NCBI GenBank assembly: GCA_964467455.1
Contig: CAYXQJ010000015.1
Span: 1-64,000, forward strand
Direction of reading: 5' to 3'
Length of the DNA stretch: 64,000 nucleotides
DNA from: OLB6 sp964467455
Lineage (GTDB): Bacteria > Bacteroidota > Ignavibacteria > Kapaibacteriales > Kapaibacteriaceae
Part shown: positions 16,414-24,622 of the stretch, one piece after another
Numbering within the stretch: position 1 is the stretch's first letter
Layout: each line of letters starts with the position of its first letter
Made by a program: the position numbers and the translations under genes
The notes under the pieces: model-generated
Seen by the model: the letters and a program-made list of their open reading frames with translations, nothing else
Told to the model about the DNA's origin: nothing
The model's database searches: none

Positions 16414-16486
16414 TTGCCGACAATAATCGGCAAAATGTGACATTTATAATCGGCAAAATGTGACATTTATAATCGGCAAAATGTGA
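16414..16486 (-). promoter_or_regulatory. Iterons and inverted repeat upstream of the DUF4143 gene
   Basis: ATAATCGGCAAAATGTGA begins three tandem units with a 23-bp period (16423-16445, 16446-16468, 16469-16486). TTGCCGA-N6-TCGGCAA at 16414-16433 is an overlapping inverted repeat. They end 17 bp from the start codon, fitting an operator array over the promoter. Confidence 0.7.
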
Positions 16487-16579
16487 TCGGGCTTGCGTAT
16501 GACATGACTTTCCTCATTGCAGGGGGCGGGTCCGGTGCGTACGTTGTGTCATCGCTAACACACCATTTTCGGAGGCCGT

Positions 16580-17935
16580 ATGAACCGTGATCCTAAAACC
16601 TTGTATGCCCAGGGTAAGGCCTTGCGAGAGAAGTGTGCGCGGATCGCCCACGCCGACTATAAGCCACATGCAAAACGAGAAGATCCGGTGACGCTTCTGA
16701 AGCGCTCCAGCAAGGGTCGGATCGAACAACTTGTGCCGATCCGCTACGGGCGGATGATGAAGACACCGTTCACGTTCTTCCGCGGCGCGGCGTTGAATAT
16801 GGCAGCAGATCTAGGGTCGTTCCCAAACTCCGGTATCCGCGTTCAGTGCTGCGGTGACTGCCATCTTGTCAACTTCGGAGGATTTGCGACGCCTGAGCGT
16901 AGGGTCATCTTTGACATCAACGATCTCGACGAGACACTGCCCGCCCCCTTCGAGTGGGATCTGAAACGACTTGCTGCAAGTTTTGTGGTGGCATCACGGA
17001 ACAATGGCCATACAGAAGAACAGGCGAGAGATGCGGTGTTGACCTTGATGCGCTCGTATCGTGAACATATGCTGACGTACATGGAGATGCCGGCGCTAGA
17101 GATCTGGTACGAAAGCATCGATGTTGAGAAGGTGATGTCGGTGATCAGCGATGATGAATCCAAGAAGCGCTTGAAGAAGCGGATCGCGAAAGCACAGAAG
17201 CGAGATGTCTTGGAGCATGATTTTCCGGAGATGACCGACACCTCGAAAGGTCGTCCGATGATCAAGGACGAGCCACCGCTGATCTTCCATTGGCGCGGCA
17301 TCGCGAGGAAGGAGATGGAGGACCGTGTGAACTATGCGTTTGCTCGATACCGAGAGTCTCTGCAAGAAGATCGCCGTGCACTTCTGGATCGATATGAGGT
17401 GAAAGATCTCGCGATCAAGGTTGTTGGCGTTGGAAGTGTCGGGACGTTCTGTTCCGTGTTGTTGCTGATGGGACATGAAAAGGACCCGCTCTTCTTGCAG
17501 GTCAAAGAAGCTCGCCCATCCGTGCTCGAGCCGTATGCCGGTCCGTCGACCTTTCATAACAACGGACACCGGATCGTGAACGGATATCGACTGATGCAGG
17601 CAGCATCTGATGTGTTTCTGGGATGGACGAAAGGGAAGAACGGAAGAGAGTTCTTTGTCCGTCAACTGCGTGACACAAAGATCAAACCCCTGGTAGAGAT
17701 CTTCACGCCCCAGGCCATGGACAACTATGCTGAACTATGCGGTTGGACGCTGTCCCGCTCCCATGCACGAAGCGGAGAACCGGCGCTGATCGCCGGTTAT
17801 ATGGGTAAGAAGGATACCTTCGACAAAGCCATCGCCGATTTTGCCATGGCCTATGCCGACCAGAACGAACGCGACCACGCAGCCATGATGGCGGCTATCC
17901 GTGCGGGCAAACTGGAGGTGAACACCGAGGCGTAG
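16580..17935 (+). CDS. DUF2252 domain protein
   Basis: 451 residues covering a complete DUF2252 family protein, whose fold is distantly kinase-like. Seen are RMMKTPFTFFRGAA (about residues 57-70), CGDCHLVNFGGF (about 94-105), and FDINDLDETLPAPFEWDLKRLAASF, which carries the acidic and basic residues conserved in the family. KVVGVGSVG is further on. The biochemical role is not established. CGGAGG stands before ATG 16580. The copy of AGGGGGC at 16521 lies in its upstream region. The next gene, tetR-like, begins 55 bp later and is probably separate. Confidence 0.85.
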   Translation: MNRDPKTLYAQGKALREKCARIAHADYKPHAKREDPVTLLKRSSKGRIEQLVPIRYGRMMKTPFTFFRGAALNMAADLGSFPNSGIRVQCCGDCHLVNFGGFATPERRVIFDINDLDETLPAPFEWDLKRLAASFVVASRNNGHTEEQARDAVLTLMRSYREHMLTYMEMPALEIWYESIDVEKVMSVISDDESKKRLKKRIAKAQKRDVLEHDFPEMTDTSKGRPMIKDEPPLIFHWRGIARKEMEDRVNYAFARYRESLQEDRRALLDRYEVKDLAIKVVGVGSVGTFCSVLLLMGHEKDPLFLQVKEARPSVLEPYAGPSTFHNNGHRIVNGYRLMQAASDVFLGWTKGKNGREFFVRQLRDTKIKPLVEIFTPQAMDNYAELCGWTLSRSHARSGEPALIAGYMGKKDTFDKAIADFAMAYADQNERDHAAMMAAIRAGKLEVNTEA

Positions 17936-17944
17936 AAGATCGAA

Positions 17945-17979
17945 AAGTTAAACGTTTGTATAAAACATCTGTTTAACTT
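17945..17979 (+). promoter_or_regulatory. TetR operator upstream of the efflux operon
   Basis: AAGTTAAAC (17945-17953) and GTTTAACTT (17971-17979) form a perfect 9-bp inverted repeat with a 17-bp spacer. It lies 11 bp before the tetR-like start codon. Smaller GTTT/AAAC arms are nested inside. Confidence 0.75.
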
Positions 17980-17990
17980 AGGTTTGTTCC

Positions 17991-18590
17991 ATGACAACGG
18001 AACAACAGATCAAACACGCTGCCTCGGCACTGTTCCTGAAGAAGGGTTATGCGGCGACCACGACGCGCGATATCGCTGCCGCGTCGGGTACGAACGTAGC
18101 GCTGATCAGCTACTACTTCCGGAGCAAAGAGAATCTCTTCGCCGAGATCATGCTCGAACAGATGAAGCTGTTCGCTGCCGGTCTCGGCGCGATCGTCAAC
18201 GATCCGTCGACAGACATCCAAGAGAAATATCGGCGCATCGCCAACGCCTACCTCGACCTGTTCGAACAACGACCCGACCTACCACTCTTCTTGTTGTCCG
18301 AACTCCGGCAAGAACCGGAAGCCCTCATCCAAAAAGTTGGTATCGCCAACGCGCTGAAGAATTCCGTGCTCTTCCGCCAGATCGCCGAAGCAGCACAGAA
18401 CGGTTCCATGGCCACAACGCATCCGATGCACGTGATCATGAACCTCCTCAGCATGCTGGCCTTTCCCTTTATCGCAAAGCCCCTCATTCAAGGGGCGAGT
18501 GGTCTTAGCGACCGCGCCTTTCGTTCACTGATGCAGGAACGCCGTGAACTCGTGCCTCAGTGGATCGACATGATGTTTCGCCCGAGGTGA
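17991..18590 (+). CDS. TetR/AcrR family repressor (CecR-like)
   Basis: 199 residues. The N-terminal helix-turn-helix (AASALFLKKGYAATTTRDIAAASG, then ALISYYFRSKENLF) is typical TetR; the rest is a helical ligand-binding domain. As first gene of a TolC-HlyD-ABC operon it resembles E. coli cecR before ybhGFSR. It probably represses this operon by binding the AAGTTAAAC-N17-GTTTAACTT site and is released by a pump substrate. Four bases separate it from the tolC-like gene. Confidence 0.88.
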   Translation: MTTEQQIKHAASALFLKKGYAATTTRDIAAASGTNVALISYYFRSKENLFAEIMLEQMKLFAAGLGAIVNDPSTDIQEKYRRIANAYLDLFEQRPDLPLFLLSELRQEPEALIQKVGIANALKNSVLFRQIAEAAQNGSMATTHPMHVIMNLLSMLAFPFIAKPLIQGASGLSDRAFRSLMQERRELVPQWIDMMFRPR

Positions 18591-18594
18591 TCCC

Positions 18595-19812
18595 ATGACC
18601 GTCCTTGCCATGCTCGCAACCGTCACACTGCTGCAATGTCATGAGGCAGCAGTGAAAAACTATCCGTTGGTCAAACAAGCGGGCCTGATCGACAAGACGG
18701 AACAATACTCCGTCGACAATGCCTATCGCGGCTATTATCCGCAGGTCACCATCACCGGCCATGCCTGGTATCAAAGCGATGTGACGCAAGTCCCCGCACG
18801 TATTCCCGGCCTAGCATTCGAACCGCTGGCGAACGATCAGTACCGCGCCCAACTCGAAGTGCAACAGACGATCTGGGATGGCAACATGATGGGCAGTCAG
18901 AGCGACGTTGTCCGCGCCCAAGCGCAGATGTCCAAACAACAACTCGAGGTTGAACTCTACCGACTCAAAGAGCGCGTCAACCAACTCTTCTTCGGTCTGC
19001 GCATGGTGCAGGAACAACGTGCACAAACGCGGCTCCTTCGCTCAGATCTTGCCGCCACCCTCGATGCCGTGACCTCGGCCGTGAATGCCGGTGCTGCTCA
19101 GAAACGTGATCAACTGTTACTCGAAGCGGAACTGCTCACCGTTGATCAACGCGATGCCCGCCTCCGCGCCAGCGCCGTAAGCTACGTCAGCGTCCTCGCA
19201 CGCCTGACCGGACTTGAACTGGATACCTCGACCACCTTCATCACGGAAGGGGGCGAGACATTGTCCGAATCCATCACCCGACCGGAGCTGCGCCTCTTCG
19301 ACGCACAACGTCGCATGATCGATGCACGCGATGACGCCATCGTCTCACGCTACCTGCCCAAGTTCAACGCCTACTTCACCGGCGGCTACGGTCGTCCGGG
19401 CCTCGACATGCTGCTCAATGAATTCGACACGTACTACATCGTCGGCGTACGCATGAACTGGCCGCTCACGGACCTCTGGGCCTCGAACAAGGAAGACGAT
19501 CTACTCGACGTCAACCGCGACGAGATCGGCGTGCAACGCGAGACCTTCATGTTCAACACACAGCTCACCATGACGCAGCAACGCTCCGACCTTGCTGTCT
19601 ACGACGAACTGTTGAAACTCGACGACGACATCATCACCAAACGCAGCAGCGTGCGCGACATCGCCCGCGAACAACTCGCCAACGGCACCATCACTGCCCA
19701 CGACTACGTGCGTGACGCGAACACCCTCGACCTCGCACGTCGCGAACGCGCCCTGCACGAGATCCAACGCACCATGACCCTCGAATCCTACCGCATCACC
19801 ACCGGCAATTGA
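18595..19812 (+). CDS. TolC-family outer-membrane efflux protein
   Basis: 405 residues with the two-fold OEP repeat: long amphipathic helices with heptads (residues about 90-200 and 300-390) and short barrel strands (GYYPQVTITGHAWYQS, FNAYFTGGYGRPG, YIVGVRMNWPL). It should form a trimeric channel through the outer membrane for the adjacent HlyD/ABC pump. The signal peptide is short and weak (TVLAMLATVTLLQC). Part of the tetR-to-permease operon. Confidence 0.88.
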   Translation: MTVLAMLATVTLLQCHEAAVKNYPLVKQAGLIDKTEQYSVDNAYRGYYPQVTITGHAWYQSDVTQVPARIPGLAFEPLANDQYRAQLEVQQTIWDGNMMGSQSDVVRAQAQMSKQQLEVELYRLKERVNQLFFGLRMVQEQRAQTRLLRSDLAATLDAVTSAVNAGAAQKRDQLLLEAELLTVDQRDARLRASAVSYVSVLARLTGLELDTSTTFITEGGETLSESITRPELRLFDAQRRMIDARDDAIVSRYLPKFNAYFTGGYGRPGLDMLLNEFDTYYIVGVRMNWPLTDLWASNKEDDLLDVNRDEIGVQRETFMFNTQLTMTQQRSDLAVYDELLKLDDDIITKRSSVRDIAREQLANGTITAHDYVRDANTLDLARRERALHEIQRTMTLESYRITTGN

Positions 19813-19828
19813 CCCGAAGAATACCTCC

Positions 19829-20716
19829 ATGCGATCCCTTGCACCCTTACACCTTTTCACCCTTGTTCTCCTATCATGTTCGCCAACGTCAAATGGCATC
19901 GACGGTACAGGCACATTCGAAGCAGTCGAGACCATGGTCTCTGCCGAAGTCACCGGTAAGCTCGTCCAGTTCACCATCGTTGATGGCTCGAAGGTCAACG
20001 CCGGTGAACTCGTCGGCATCGTCGACACCACACAGTTGTTTCTGAAAAAACAACAGCTTCTCGCCCAGGCACAAGCCGTCCTCGCGCGTCAGCCGGAGAC
20101 GTCCAAGCAGATCGCCGCTCTGCAAGAACAGCTGCGCGGTGCCAAGCGAGAGCAGGAACGTCTGACGAAGCTGGTGAAAGCCGATGCGGCAACACAAAAA
20201 CAACTCGACGATGCCACGACGCAGGTCGATGTGTTGTCGAGACAGATCGACGCCCAGTTGTCATCGTTAGATGTCACCACGTCGAGTCTGCAGTCCGAGA
20301 CCCGTCCACTGATCGTACAGATCCAACAGATCGATGATCAACTCGATCGGTCGAAACTGCTCGCCCCCTTCACCGGAACCATCTTGACGACGTATGCTGA
20401 TCCGTATGAGTTGGCAGTGCAGGGAAAGGCGCTGTATAAGATCGCAGATCTGCAGACGTTGATCTTGCGCGCCTACATCACCAACGACCAGCTCACGCAG
20501 GTGAAGCTCGGACAGAAGGTGACGGTGCGTGTTGACCGCGGTGACGGACAACAAGAGTACATGGGGACGATCTCATGGATCAGCGACAAGGCGGAGTTCA
20601 CGCCGAAGACCATTCAGACGAAGGATGAACGCGCCAACCTTGTCTATGCCGTGAAGATCCGCGTCAAGAACGACGGCTATCTCAAGATCGGGATGTACGG
20701 TGAAATTGATCTCTGA
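19829..20716 (+). CDS. HlyD / YbhG-type periplasmic adaptor lipoprotein
   Basis: 295 residues. A lipobox (LLSC) at about residue 17 follows the signal peptide. A split lipoyl (biotinyl) domain (VSAEVTGKLVQFTIVDGSKVNAGELVG and LLAPFTGTI) flanks a long coiled-coil hairpin (residues about 68-170). A beta-barrel domain follows. It links the inner-membrane ABC permeases to the TolC channel. The signal peptide codons lie in a CCCTTGCA-type 8-bp array (19837-19868), the same family as the array at 4367. The gene overlaps the next by 17 bp. Confidence 0.9.
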   Translation: MRSLAPLHLFTLVLLSCSPTSNGIDGTGTFEAVETMVSAEVTGKLVQFTIVDGSKVNAGELVGIVDTTQLFLKKQQLLAQAQAVLARQPETSKQIAALQEQLRGAKREQERLTKLVKADAATQKQLDDATTQVDVLSRQIDAQLSSLDVTTSSLQSETRPLIVQIQQIDDQLDRSKLLAPFTGTILTTYADPYELAVQGKALYKIADLQTLILRAYITNDQLTQVKLGQKVTVRVDRGDGQQEYMGTISWISDKAEFTPKTIQTKDERANLVYAVKIRVKNDGYLKIGMYGEIDL

Positions 20717-21587
20717 TCATCTTACCAAGACGTTTCGGAATGGGGCGGTCACAGCCGTTAGCGACGTTTCGTTCGAAGTAGATTCCGGTGAACTGTTCGG
20801 CCTGATCGGTCCGGACGGGGCAGGGAAGACGACGTTGTTCCGCATGCTGACAACCCTGATGGTGCCTGACAATGGATCGGCGCGCATCGGTGAGTTCGAT
20901 GTGGTGAACGACTACAAGGCCCTGCGCAAGATCATCGGCTACATGCCCGGACGATTCTCGTTGTATCAAGATCTGACGGTGGAAGAGAACCTGCACTTCT
21001 TCGCAACGTTGTTCGGCACCACGATCGAAGCACAGTACGATCTGATCCGCGACATCTACATCCAGATCGAGCCGTTCAAAGACCGTCGTGCCGGTGCGCT
21101 CTCCGGCGGCATGAAGCAGAAGCTCGCCCTATGTTGTGCGCTCGTGCACGAACCGCGCGTCCTTGTCCTTGATGAACCAACCACGGGCGTTGATCCCGTC
21201 TCGCGTCATGAATTCTGGCAGATCCTCAAGCGACTCAAAGAACGTGGCATCACGATGTTGGTCTCCACGCCGTACATGGACGAAGCCCTGATGTGTGATC
21301 GTATCGCTCTCTTCGATCAAGGGGCGATCATGAGCGTGGATACGCCGCAGAACATCATCGGCGCGTTCGATACTGCTCTCTACGCGGCGAGATCCAACAA
21401 CATCCTTGAGACACGAAAGCTACTGACGGTCCATCCCGCAGTCGAACGCGTCTATACCTTTGGCGGTGATCTTCACCTGACCCTTCGAAAGGGTATGAGT
21501 GCCGACGCTGTGGTGATCGACGGTGCCGTGATCGAACGCACCAAACCGACCATCGAAGATTGTTTCATCCGCTTGATGAGTACGTGA
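20700..21587 (+). CDS. ABC exporter ATPase 1 (YbhF N-half-like)
   Basis: 295 residues with Walker A GPDGAGKTT, signature LSGGMKQK, and Walker B/D-loop LVLDEPTTGVD, all intact. It starts with GTG inside the hlyD-like gene. In E. coli YbhF the two ATPase domains are fused; here they are separate adjacent genes. It powers drug or lipid export with the ATPase at 21590 and the two permeases downstream. Confidence 0.9.
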   Translation: MKLISDHLTKTFRNGAVTAVSDVSFEVDSGELFGLIGPDGAGKTTLFRMLTTLMVPDNGSARIGEFDVVNDYKALRKIIGYMPGRFSLYQDLTVEENLHFFATLFGTTIEAQYDLIRDIYIQIEPFKDRRAGALSGGMKQKLALCCALVHEPRVLVLDEPTTGVDPVSRHEFWQILKRLKERGITMLVSTPYMDEALMCDRIALFDQGAIMSVDTPQNIIGAFDTALYAARSNNILETRKLLTVHPAVERVYTFGGDLHLTLRKGMSADAVVIDGAVIERTKPTIEDCFIRLMST

Positions 21588-21589
21588 TC

Positions 21590-22339
21590 ATGCCAGCCAA
21601 CGAATCCATCATCACGGTGAACAACCTCACGAAAACGTTCGGGAAGTTCACAGCTGTTGATCACATCTCCTTTGAAGTGAAGAGAGGAGAGATCTTTGGA
21701 TTTCTCGGTGCCAACGGAGCGGGGAAGACGACGGCAATGAAGATGTTGTGCGGATTGCTTGCGCCTACATCCGGTGAAGCCACTGTCGCCGGCTTCACCG
21801 TGGGACGTGAGAACGATCGCATCAAGAGCCACATCGGCTACATGAGTCAGAAGTTCTCGTTGTATGACGACCTCACCGTCTCCGACAACATCGAATTCTA
21901 TGGCGGTGTCTACGGTCTCACACGAAAAGAGATCAAAGAGAAGTCGCACTTGCTGCTTGAGCGTCTCGGTCTGCACGAACAAGAAACAGATGTGGTACGC
22001 TCGCTACCGCTTGGTTGGAAGCAGAAGCTGGCGTTCTCCGTGGCCATGTTGCACGAGCCCAAGAACATCTTCCTCGACGAGCCGACAGGCGGTGTGGATC
22101 CGATCATGCGGCGTCAGTTCTGGGATATGATCTACGAAGCTGCCGACCGTGGCGTCACCATCTTCGTCACCACGCACTACATGGACGAGGCAGAATATTG
22201 CGACCGTGTCTCCATCATGGTCGACGGTGTGATCGCCGCCCTCGATGCTCCCAAAGAGCTCAAGCGGAAGATGCACGCCCCCTCCATGGATGATGTGTTC
22301 TACCAACTGGCGCGTGGTGCCCAACGAAAGGCCGATTGA
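21590..22339 (+). CDS. ABC exporter ATPase 2 (YbhF C-half-like)
   Basis: 249 residues with intact Walker A GANGAGKTT and Walker B IFLDEPTGGVD. The signature is degenerate, reading LPLGWKQK instead of LSGG.Q, as is usual in the second half of YbhF-type ATPases. The pair of ATPases may thus have one normal and one altered site. Start ATG 21590 lies two bases after the previous stop. Confidence 0.9.
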   Translation: MPANESIITVNNLTKTFGKFTAVDHISFEVKRGEIFGFLGANGAGKTTAMKMLCGLLAPTSGEATVAGFTVGRENDRIKSHIGYMSQKFSLYDDLTVSDNIEFYGGVYGLTRKEIKEKSHLLLERLGLHEQETDVVRSLPLGWKQKLAFSVAMLHEPKNIFLDEPTGGVDPIMRRQFWDMIYEAADRGVTIFVTTHYMDEAEYCDRVSIMVDGVIAALDAPKELKRKMHAPSMDDVFYQLARGAQRKAD

Positions 22340-22340
22340 C

Positions 22341-23447
22341 GTGAAACAGTTGATGATCTTCGTCCACAAAGAATTCCTGCACGTCCTGCGCGACCGCCGG
22401 ACGATCCTGATCCTCTTCGTCCTGCCCATCGTCCAGATCCTCATCTTCGGTTTTGCGCTCACCAACGAAGTGAAGAATGCCCGTGTGGCCGTTCTCGACG
22501 AAGCACAAGACGTTGTCTCCCGCCGCCTCATCGAACGCATCGAAGCAAGCCGCTACTTCAACATCGACAACATGGTAGGGGGCCGGCAGAATATCGAAGC
22601 ACAGATGAAGCGCGGCGAGATCGACATGGTCATTGTCATTCCGGCACACTTCGATCAAGATCTCGGCGCAAGCGGATATGCGTCGGTGCAGGCCATCGTT
22701 GATGCGTCGGATCCGAACTACGGCACAACGCTGACGAACTATCTGCAGGCCATTGTAAGTGACCTCCAGATCGATCTACAACAAGAGCGCACGCAGAATG
22801 GCGTTGTGAAGACAGAAACACGGATGTTGTACAATCCGCAGTTGGAAGGTGCTCCGAACTTCGTTCCGGGCGTTATGGCCTTGGTGTTGATGTTAGTCTG
22901 TGTGATGATGACGTCGATCTCCATCGTCCGTGAGAAAGAGCTAGGCACGATGGAAGTGCTCCTCGTCTCACCGTTTCAACCATTGCTGGTGATCTTGGCA
23001 AAGGCGATCCCGTATTTCTTGTTGTCGTTGATCAACGTGGGAACGATCCTGTTGTTAAGTGTCTTTGTTCTCGGCCTGGAGATCAAGGGAAGTCTGGTGC
23101 TTCTATATGCAGCCAGCATGCTCTTCATTATCACGTCGCTCTCGCTGGGACTGTTGTTGTCGACGGTCGCCAAGAATCAACAAGCGGCCATGTTGATGTC
23201 GATGATGGGTATGTTGTTACCAACGGTTTTGTTTGCGGGTTTCATGTTCCCGATCGAGAACATGCCGTTGTTCTTGCAGCTGGTGTCGAACATCGTACCG
23301 GCAAAGTGGTATTACCGCATCGTCAATGGTGTGATGATCAAAGGTGTTGGAGTGAGCGTGATCTGGCGTGAGTTAACGGTCTTGTTCGGAATGACGATCC
23401 TCTTGCTGACGATCAGTCTCAAACGTTTCAAGGTGAGACTGTCATGA
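22341..23447 (+). CDS. ABC-2 type permease 1 (YbhS/YbhR-like)
   Basis: 368 residues from GTG 22341, one base after the ATPase stop. One N-terminal membrane helix, a large periplasmic domain (residues about 45-170) and five further helices give the ABC2_membrane_3 layout. It forms the export pathway with the next gene, whose start it overlaps by four bases. Confidence 0.9.
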   Translation: MKQLMIFVHKEFLHVLRDRRTILILFVLPIVQILIFGFALTNEVKNARVAVLDEAQDVVSRRLIERIEASRYFNIDNMVGGRQNIEAQMKRGEIDMVIVIPAHFDQDLGASGYASVQAIVDASDPNYGTTLTNYLQAIVSDLQIDLQQERTQNGVVKTETRMLYNPQLEGAPNFVPGVMALVLMLVCVMMTSISIVREKELGTMEVLLVSPFQPLLVILAKAIPYFLLSLINVGTILLLSVFVLGLEIKGSLVLLYAASMLFIITSLSLGLLLSTVAKNQQAAMLMSMMGMLLPTVLFAGFMFPIENMPLFLQLVSNIVPAKWYYRIVNGVMIKGVGVSVIWRELTVLFGMTILLLTISLKRFKVRLS

Positions 23448-24529
23448 ATCGTTTGCTCTTCGTTCTTCAGAAAGAATTCCGTCAGATCGTCCGCGATCCG
23501 ATCATCATGGCCTTGATCACCATCATGCCGGTGATGCAGTTGGTCTTGCTGCCGTTAGCAGCTGACTATGAAGTGCGCAACATCTATCTTGCCGTGGTCG
23601 ACCACGATCAGTCACCCGGATCTCGCGCATTCGTAGAGCAGATCGCCGCTTCGAACTATTTCCGTCTTGTGGACTACGGCACGAGTTACGACGATGCGAT
23701 GCATTTGATCGAGCGCAATACGGCGGATATCATTCTCGAGATCCCCGCTCATTTTGACCGTGACCTTGTCAAGGTGGGAGGGGGCTCGTTGTTGATGGCC
23801 GTCAACGCCGTCAACGGCGTCAAAGCCAATCTTGGCGCATCCTACTTGCAGCGTGTGATCCAGCAGTACTTCGCAACACAGCCGAGGCCGGTGATCGAGC
23901 TACGCCCGCAGAATCGCTTCAACGTCCACCTCGACTACCGCCGCTACATGGTGCCGGGTATCTTGGCCATGTTGGTCTCGATGGTGGCCATCTATTGGTC
24001 GGCACTCAACATCGTGCGCGAGATCGAGGTCGGCACGATCGAACAGATCAACGTCACGCCCATCGCCAAGTGGCAGTTCATCCTTGGCAAACTCATACCG
24101 TTCCTCGTCCTTGCGTTGATCTTCTTCACGGTCGGCTTACTCTTGGGTTGGCTCTTCTATGGCATCGTCCCCGCCGGCTCTCTGCTTTTGGTCTATACCT
24201 TTCTCATCATCTACGTCTCGGCAGCCCTCGGTCTGGGATTGTTGATCTCAACAAAGGCCAAGACCCAGCAGCAGGCCATGTTCGTGTCATTCTTCTTCAT
24301 GCTCATCTTCATCATGATGAGCGGTCTGTTCACGCCTATTGAAAGCATGCCCAGGTGGGCGCAGACCGTGACGCTCTTCAACCCCGTGCGCTACCTCATC
24401 GACGTCATGCGCCTCGTCGTCCTCAAAGGCAGCGGCCTTGCCGAGATCACCTTCCATCTGATCGTCGTGTCATTCATGGCCGTGGTGTTGAATGTGGCGG
24501 CAGTGGTGTCGTATAGAAAAACGAGTTAG
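23444..24529 (+). CDS. ABC-2 type permease 2 (YbhR/YbhS-like)
   Basis: 361 residues with the same topology as its neighbour: N-terminal helix, periplasmic domain, then five helices (including MVPGILAMLVSMVAIYWSAL and PVRYLIDVMRLVVLKG). It is the last gene of the tetR-tolC-hlyD-ABC-ABC-permease operon. An octamer array begins at its stop codon. Confidence 0.9.
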   Translation: MNRLLFVLQKEFRQIVRDPIIMALITIMPVMQLVLLPLAADYEVRNIYLAVVDHDQSPGSRAFVEQIAASNYFRLVDYGTSYDDAMHLIERNTADIILEIPAHFDRDLVKVGGGSLLMAVNAVNGVKANLGASYLQRVIQQYFATQPRPVIELRPQNRFNVHLDYRRYMVPGILAMLVSMVAIYWSALNIVREIEVGTIEQINVTPIAKWQFILGKLIPFLVLALIFFTVGLLLGWLFYGIVPAGSLLLVYTFLIIYVSAALGLGLLISTKAKTQQQAMFVSFFFMLIFIMMSGLFTPIESMPRWAQTVTLFNPVRYLIDVMRLVVLKGSGLAEITFHLIVVSFMAVVLNVAAVVSYRKTS

Positions 24530-24622
24530 TGTGCTAGTGTGCTAGTGTGCTAGTGTGCTAGTATGCTAACTAATGGACGGTGGACGTCGGACGATGGACG
24601 CTGAATGATGGACGACGGACGC
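24525..24622. repeat. Octamer (GTGCTAGT) and heptamer (GGACGNN) arrays
   Basis: GTGCTAGT repeats over 24525-24565, then TGGACGG, TGGACGT, CGGACGA, TGGACGC and similar heptamers over 24574-24622. They fill the space between convergent genes and touch both stop codons. The octamer reappears in inverse orientation at 49559. Confidence 0.85.
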
